The notes beneath the pieces were generated by a model. That model did not search any database, was not told the DNA's origin, and saw only the letters and a list, made by a program, of their open reading frames with translations. This document shows positions 22,934-27,359 of a DNA stretch of 27,359 nt, one piece after another. The stretch's first letter is position 1, and each line of letters begins with the position of its first letter. The stretch covers positions 1 through 27,359 of the forward strand of contig CABUUK010000032.1 in NCBI GenBank assembly GCA_902494765.1, written 5' to 3'. Position numbers and translations under genes: made by a program. The stretch comes from an uncultured Collinsella sp. Lineage in GTDB: Bacteria > Actinomycetota > Coriobacteriia > Coriobacteriales > Coriobacteriaceae.

Positions 22934-24271
22934 CTACTTCCCAAATAGCGCACCCAGTAGGCCGCGGCGCTTGGGCTTCTCCTCTCGGTAGGAACCCTCG
23001 GCCGCCGCTGCCACCTGGCGCGGCTGTTCGCCGCCTCCGCGACGTACGATCTGGTATAGGAACGGCGATTTGACGTATTTGACCTCGATGGGCGTGGCAT
23101 GAACGGTGCTTTCGCTCGACAGCATCACGCTGGGATTGAGCGGCGCCACGATATGCGTCTCGCGCTTGTCGCTAAACACCACCGCGGCTGCGCGACCCGT
23201 CTGGCCGTTCACGGCGATGCGCACCTGCTCGCCGTCGCGACTATCAGAAGCCGGGCGATCGATAAAGTAGACCGGCACCATCACCAGGCCGTCCTTGTGC
23301 TTGCGAGCCTTGCGCGCCCACGTGCGAATGCTCTTTTTATTGAGCCCCAGGGTCGCCTCGGCATCGTTGCCCGCAACATCGAGCGCCAGCTTATCAATGA
23401 CCACCTGGTCCTTGGTGGATGCATCGACCGAAACGACGCGGAAGTTGCCTTCTTGCATGGCGGGATCGAACGGTCCCACCTTGCCAAAGTCCCACGGCTC
23501 CAAAATGCCCATAAGACGAACGTCCAGGTAGTTGGCCCTGGGATATGCCCAGTCGAGCACCTCGTAGTACACCAGGGTCTCCTTGCTCAGGCCCTTGCCC
23601 GGGAAGGACGCCATCATGCGCAGGTCCGCCAGCGCCATGGGGAAATAGAAGAGCATCATGTCGTTTTGGATCGCGTCTTCCACATCGTGTCCGGCAAACG
23701 CTTCCGGGTACTGACGCACCAGTTGCAGCGCGTTTGCGCGCGCCTGCTGTGGGGAAATCTCACACGGAATACCCTGCTCGGGTACATACTCCGCGCCCAC
23801 GCCCATGGTCAGGCGCTTGCTAAACGTGCCGGGCTTGAGCAGGTCGGCCACGCCAATCTTGTTGCCGCACGACGGACACTCAAACACGCGCTGGGTGGAC
23901 TCGCCCTCAAAGGACGCGCCGCAGAAGGGGCAAGGAATGCTCACGTGCGTCGCCTCTTGGAACTCCTGTGCCGTCCCGCGGTCCTCCCACAGCAGATGCT
24001 CCAGAACCGATTGATTGCGCCAGTGCGAATTGAAGAAATACCAGTCCGGGTCCTCCGGGCGCTCGAGCTGCGAGACGTGCGTGAGCTTGAGCAGCCCGTC
24101 CACCACCGTCAGCGGCGTATGGCGAATGCCCAGGGCGCTCTTGGGCTCTCCGGCGTCCGCTTGCCACGGGATGACCGTTCCGCAATAGGCGCACTCAAAG
24201 CTGCGTTTTGCCTGGTGAGAATACATGGGGCCGCCGCAGTTTTGGCATTTAATGGCAAACATCTCGTCCAT
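22934..24271 (-). CDS. Protein with two zinc ribbons (TFIIB-type) and unknown C-terminal domain
   Basis: The 445-residue protein begins with a zinc ribbon (Cys9, Cys12, Cys27, Cys30: CQNCGG and CAYCGT) and has a second one (Cys114, Cys117, Cys132, Cys135: CPFCGA and CPSCGN). A large globular region of about 280 residues follows, with a basic tail (KPKRRGLLGALFGK). No membrane segment is seen. Such ribbons bind zinc and often nucleic acid or protein; the function here is unknown. The start at 24271 has AGGAGG eight bases upstream, and an in-frame ATG 17 codons earlier lacks one. The gene is divergent from a cation transporter across a 262-bp gap that contains a small inverted repeat (CGACAT/ATGTCG, 24301-24317). 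Confidence 0.8.
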   Translation of the reverse strand: MDEMFAIKCQNCGGPMYSHQAKRSFECAYCGTVIPWQADAGEPKSALGIRHTPLTVVDGLLKLTHVSQLERPEDPDWYFFNSHWRNQSVLEHLLWEDRGTAQEFQEATHVSIPCPFCGASFEGESTQRVFECPSCGNKIGVADLLKPGTFSKRLTMGVGAEYVPEQGIPCEISPQQARANALQLVRQYPEAFAGHDVEDAIQNDMMLFYFPMALADLRMMASFPGKGLSKETLVYYEVLDWAYPRANYLDVRLMGILEPWDFGKVGPFDPAMQEGNFRVVSVDASTKDQVVIDKLALDVAGNDAEATLGLNKKSIRTWARKARKHKDGLVMVPVYFIDRPASDSRDGEQVRIAVNGQTGRAAAVVFSDKRETHIVAPLNPSVMLSSESTVHATPIEVKYVKSPFLYQIVRRGGGEQPRQVAAAAEGSYREEKPKRRGLLGALFGK

Positions 24272-24533
24272 GGAAACGTCCTCCTTTGCACAGGGGCTGT
24301 CGACATTAAGTATGTCGAGCAAACCGGCGCTCGCCCATACCCATGTGGCCCAAAATGGAGCTCATGAACGGACGAGAAGGCACTGCGGGCTTGAAGGCGT
24401 GCGGGCAAGCACTCGTCTCCGTCCCGCGCCCGTTAGCATTGGTAGACCATTGCTGCATTTTCTGAGCATCGGTACACGTTGCGCCTGTGCGAGCTACACT
24501 ATCCCCTTAAACATGATTGTAAGGACGATCGTT

Positions 24534-25715
24534 ATGCTATTTGTAAATCGGCTGGTACATACGCTTGTTCCCGGCAGCGAAAGCAAGCCGGTCGATACCT
24601 CCTGCCGCACCAACGCGGGCTTTGCCGCAAGCCTCATCTGCATCGGCCTCAATATCACGCTGTGCCTGGCCAAGGGCATCGCGGGCCTGCTCGCCGGCTC
24701 TGTCTCGCTTGTCGCCGACGCCTTCAACAACCTCTCCGACGCCTCGAGCAACATTGTGAGCCTGCTCGGATTCCGCCTTGCCAGTCGCCCGGCGGACGAA
24801 GGTCACCCCTATGGCCACGGCCGCTACGAATACCTCGCCGGTCTGGTTGTCGCCGTCCTCGTTTGTGCCGTCGGTATTAACCTGGTGCTCGAGTCCATTA
24901 CCAAGATCATCAAGCCCTCCCCCACCGCTTACACGCTCGTTTCCCTTGCGGCACTGGCTACGTCCATGCTCGTTAAGCTCTGGATGGCCGCGTTCAACCG
25001 CACGTTGGGCAACCGCATCGACTCGGAGACGCTCATCGCCACGGCGCAGGACTCCAGGAATGACGTCATCACCTCGGGCTCGGTCTTGGCGGCGGCGCTT
25101 ATTTCGCAAGCGACCGGCTTTGATCTCGACGGCTGGGCAGGCCTGGGCGTGGGCATCTTCATCTGCATCAGCGGCATGGGCCTGGTGCGCGACGCCATCA
25201 GCCCGCTGCTGGGACAAGCGCCCGACCCCAAGCTCGTCCAGGAGATTCGCGACAAAATCATGTCGTATCCGCAGGTTCTGGGCACGCACGACCTGATGGT
25301 GCACGACTACGGCCCCGGTCGCCAATTTGCCAGTGCGCACGTGGAGATGCCCGGCGAGGGCGATGCCTTTGAGCACCACGAGATCCTGGATACCATCGAG
25401 CACGACATCAAGCGCCAGATGGGTATCGGAATCACATTGCACTGCGACCCCATCACCACAACCGGCGACGACCTGCGCGGCTGGGTCAAACGCGGCATCA
25501 TGCAGATCGATCCCGCACTCTCCATCCACGACCTGCACGAGCACGACAGCTTCGTCTCGTTTGACCTGGTGCGCCCCGACGGCTTTGACATATCCGACGA
25601 GGAACTGCTGGAGCTCGTCACGCGCATCGTTCACGAGCGCCGGCCCGACGCCTCGTGCGTCGTCACGTTTGACTCGGGCTTTAGCTCGCCCGACCGCCCG
25701 GCCGAGCAGCTGTAA
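24534..25715 (+). CDS. Cation diffusion facilitator, probable manganese exporter
   Basis: The 393-residue protein is a CDF-family transporter with six membrane helices followed by a long cytoplasmic domain (about 220-390). The family motif in helix 2 is LVADAFNNLSDASSN, and HPYGHGRYEYLAG follows the next loop. Aligned with the YiiP metal site, helix 2 gives Asp62 and Asn66, and helix 5 gives Asp173 and Asp177 (AQDSRNDV). DxxxD in helix 5, in place of the HxxxD of zinc transporters, is the signature of manganese-type CDFs, so manganese export is the best guess. The C-terminal domain is longer than usual. The start at 24534 has AAGGA eight bases upstream; longer in-frame starts lack one. Confidence 0.88.
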   Translation: MLFVNRLVHTLVPGSESKPVDTSCRTNAGFAASLICIGLNITLCLAKGIAGLLAGSVSLVADAFNNLSDASSNIVSLLGFRLASRPADEGHPYGHGRYEYLAGLVVAVLVCAVGINLVLESITKIIKPSPTAYTLVSLAALATSMLVKLWMAAFNRTLGNRIDSETLIATAQDSRNDVITSGSVLAAALISQATGFDLDGWAGLGVGIFICISGMGLVRDAISPLLGQAPDPKLVQEIRDKIMSYPQVLGTHDLMVHDYGPGRQFASAHVEMPGEGDAFEHHEILDTIEHDIKRQMGIGITLHCDPITTTGDDLRGWVKRGIMQIDPALSIHDLHEHDSFVSFDLVRPDGFDISDEELLELVTRIVHERRPDASCVVTFDSGFSSPDRPAEQL

Positions 25716-25723
25716 TCGACAGC

Positions 25724-25792
25724 AAAACGGGACGCAGGACCGCCAACCAGCGCGCATGTGTGCCCGGCCACGCGATCCTGCGTCCCGTTTTT
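25724..25792. terminator. Bidirectional terminator between the CDF gene and the LGD-repeat gene
   Basis: AAAACGGGACGCAGGA (25724-25739) pairs perfectly with TCCTGCGTCCCGTTTT (25776-25791) across a 36-base loop. A T run follows on both strands. It serves the two convergent genes. Confidence 0.88.
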
Positions 25793-25825
25793 GTTTGTGC
25801 CGCCAAGGCTCTAGCCGCTCAGCCG

Positions 25826-26782
25826 CTAGTTCCCCTGTGCGCCCGAAATGCCGTTTTGCAGGGTATCCCAGGCATTCGTTGCCATGTCGCCCAGGTTCTG
25901 CGCGGTGTCACCGAGATTCTGAGCCGTATCGCCCAGCTGCTGAGCTTTATCCCCCAGCTCCTGGGCCTTGTTGCCCAGGTCCTCCAGCGTATTGGAGCTC
26001 GAACTGTCCGTACCGCTCTGATCGCCGGACACATTGCCCGACGAGCTGTCCTTGCGCGCGAGCTGAACTTCCAAGTTGCCGTTGTCGTTGTAGTAGGCAG
26101 ACGTAACAACCCAATTGGCATCGACGACGGGCGTCGAGCCATCATCGGTCAGAATGACAGCGTTCGAAAGGTCGGCCCCGCGCGACTTAAGAAGCTTCTT
26201 GGCGTTGGACCAGTACTGACCCGGGATATCGCTCAGGTCGACGGTGCCGGACTGGGTAGTCTCGGTCTGCTCGGCCGTGGTATCAGTCGTGGCGCCCCGC
26301 TTGTTGAGCATGCCCGACACGATGGCAAACACAACCGACAAGGCAAAGAAGATCGCCAGCACGATGAGGATCTTCTTGATCACGCTCGACGAACGCGAAG
26401 GCTTCTTCTCCTCGTCCTCGCCATACTGAGGGATGGACTTGGGATACTCACGATACGGCTCGCGCGCATATCGGTCGCGCGACTCGTAGCGCGGCTGTGC
26501 CGTGCGCGGCATATATGTCGTCTGCTGAGGCTGCGGAATGGGATTCTGCAGCAGGTCATCATAAGGGTCTGCCGCCGCGTTGCCGTAGGGACTCTGCGAC
26601 GAGACACCATACGGGTCCTGCGCTGCGTTTCCGTAATTCACAACGCGCGTGGGATCGGCCGAGGCCTGGGTCGCATCGGGCGAGGCGTAGCTGGGATTCG
26701 GCACGACGCGGGTCTCATCGGCGCCATTGCCCGTCCGCGGGGAGCCGTAGCCACCCATTACGGTCGTCTTATCCTGGTCCAT
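25826..26782 (-). CDS. Single-helix membrane protein with LGDxAQN heptad repeats
   Basis: The 318-residue protein has a long disordered Pro/Tyr/Gln/Asn-rich N-terminus (1-130, with repeated DPYG and SPYG), one membrane helix (about 136-159) and an external domain (about 160-250). The C-terminus has five heptads at 269-302 (LGNKAQE, LGDKAQQ, LGDTAQN, LGDTAQN, LGDMATN), which look like an amphipathic coiled coil. The middle domain (DLSDIPGQYWSNAKKLLKSR, ANWVVTSAYYNDNGNLEVQL) resembles small exported domains tied to cell-envelope proteins. No specific function is claimed. AAAGGA lies nine bases before the ATG. Confidence 0.8.
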   Translation of the reverse strand: MDQDKTTVMGGYGSPRTGNGADETRVVPNPSYASPDATQASADPTRVVNYGNAAQDPYGVSSQSPYGNAAADPYDDLLQNPIPQPQQTTYMPRTAQPRYESRDRYAREPYREYPKSIPQYGEDEEKKPSRSSSVIKKILIVLAIFFALSVVFAIVSGMLNKRGATTDTTAEQTETTQSGTVDLSDIPGQYWSNAKKLLKSRGADLSNAVILTDDGSTPVVDANWVVTSAYYNDNGNLEVQLARKDSSSGNVSGDQSGTDSSSSNTLEDLGNKAQELGDKAQQLGDTAQNLGDTAQNLGDMATNAWDTLQNGISGAQGN

Positions 26783-26918
26783 GCAACGTTTCCTTTCCGT
26801 CGCCCGTAAGCATCAAGTTATCCATGCATTCTACCCGCGCAAAAGCCTATGATGGGCAAAGCCCGCCGGTATCTACAAGACATGCGCGGCGACGGTCACA
26901 ATCGAATCGAGGAACGTT

Positions 26919-27155
26919 ATGGCAAAAAGCAAGCTCATCAAGGACACGACGCGTGCCGAGCGTGAGGAGATCATCAAGCTAGCGCTCGCGGGCTGCGGTA
27001 ACGGCAGTTGCGACAACTGCGGAAGCTGCAGCTTGGGAGCCGGCGATCCATATGGCACCTACCAGCCCTACATTGACGGCGAGATGGAAATCGCCGACAT
27101 CAACATGATGGTCGCCGAGCGCAACGCCAAACTCTTCGGCCTCCAGCGCGGCTAA
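26919..27155 (+). CDS. Small cysteine-cluster protein of unknown function
   Basis: The 78-residue protein has a charged N-terminal helix (KDTTRAEREEIIKLALAG), then four cysteines, CGNGSCDNCGSC (Cys26, 31, 34, 37; C-x4-C-x2-C-x2-C), and a short C-terminal helix. The cluster could hold an iron-sulfur centre or zinc. There is no export signal. GAGGA lies five bases before the ATG. It is divergent from the LGD-repeat gene and stands alone. I do not recognise a family. Confidence 0.78.
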   Translation: MAKSKLIKDTTRAEREEIIKLALAGCGNGSCDNCGSCSLGAGDPYGTYQPYIDGEMEIADINMMVAERNAKLFGLQRG

Positions 27156-27266
27156 TGATCCCTTCTTGGGCTGTGCACCACAAATTGCGCCCATCTACTA
27201 CGTTTAACCCAAGGGTGCCAACCATAGCCAAATTTGCATTAACAAAACCGACGCTCCTATAAGTTG

Positions 27267-27359
27267 TCAAGAGGCAGTTTGCGGGAGCGCTCTCTCCAAT
27301 TCGCACAGGAGCTCGTAATACCTCCTCTCCAGTTTCGTCGACCGCCGTTTCCCCCGTTC
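27267..27359 (-). CDS. C-terminal end of an unknown gene (partial)
   Basis: The minus strand is open from the right window edge to a TGA at 27267-27269. It gives 30 residues rich in basic and Leu/Glu residues (TKLERRYYELLCELERALP), helical in character. Codon use resembles the flanking genes. Too little is visible to name it. The gap 27156-27266 shows no clear element. Confidence 0.45.
   Translation of the reverse strand, partial: ERGKRRSTKLERRYYELLCELERALPQTAS

Noticed and set aside
23099..24367. Long plus-strand frame opposite the zinc-ribbon gene
   Set aside because: Antisense shadow; the opposite strand has paired zinc ribbons and a strong ribosome site.
24537..25757. Long minus-strand frame opposite the cation transporter
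   Set aside because: Antisense shadow of a clear CDF transporter.
1..27359. CRISPR arrays, tRNA and rRNA genes
   Set aside because: No regularly spaced direct repeats, cloverleaf with a T-loop consensus, or rRNA sequence was seen on either strand.

Overview
The window looks like chromosome of a high-GC Gram-positive gut actinobacterium of the class Coriobacteriia, most likely Collinsella or a close relative. This rests on gene content and style (class III fructose-1,6-bisphosphatase, GtrA pairs, serine- and lysine-rich surface proteins with C-terminal membrane anchors, lipoproteins, a C69 dipeptidase), on strong AGGAGG-type ribosome sites and on GC-rich codon choice. No rRNA, tRNA or CRISPR array was seen. 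The taxon is an inference.

Layout. At the left edge is the right end of an IS3-family insertion sequence (1-118), next to a degV gene on the minus strand. A plus-strand block follows: fbp (class III FBPase) and two tandem gtrA membrane genes, with several strong inverted repeats. From 4504 to about 9632 lies a minus-strand operon of two surface proteins carrying DUF4430 (transcobalamin C-terminal-like) domains. The promoter-proximal gene has four such domains, a PQQ-like beta-propeller, an InlB-type repeat and a membrane anchor. Its long leader contains what I read as a compact cobalamin riboswitch (about 9492-9594). Together they look like a B12-controlled surface corrinoid-capture system, which is the most interesting unit in the window.

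From 9646 to 15381, all on the minus strand, come an AarF/UbiB-type kinase with a phasin-like partner, a C69 dipeptidase, a 232-bp element with near-perfect 32-bp terminal inverted repeats, and a folD-cyclohydrolase pair. This FolD lacks the two residues (Lys and Gln) needed for cyclohydrolase activity in characterised FolD proteins, and the gene just upstream encodes a cyclodeaminase/cyclohydrolase-family protein that could supply the missing step.

From 15382 to 20047, on the plus strand, are two tandem paralogous lipoproteins, each with a shared 19-bp upstream motif and its own terminator, and then a Tat-exported PI-PLC-like surface protein interrupted by one in-frame amber codon. From 20074 to 22880 there is a small PH-like gene and an accessory-looking run: a YhcG/DUF1016 PDDEXK nuclease, an ADP-ribosylglycohydrolase and a small unknown. 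The right part holds a double zinc-ribbon protein divergent from a cation diffusion facilitator with a manganese-type metal site, a one-helix membrane protein with LGDxAQN heptads, a small four-cysteine protein and the C-terminal end of an unknown gene at the right edge.
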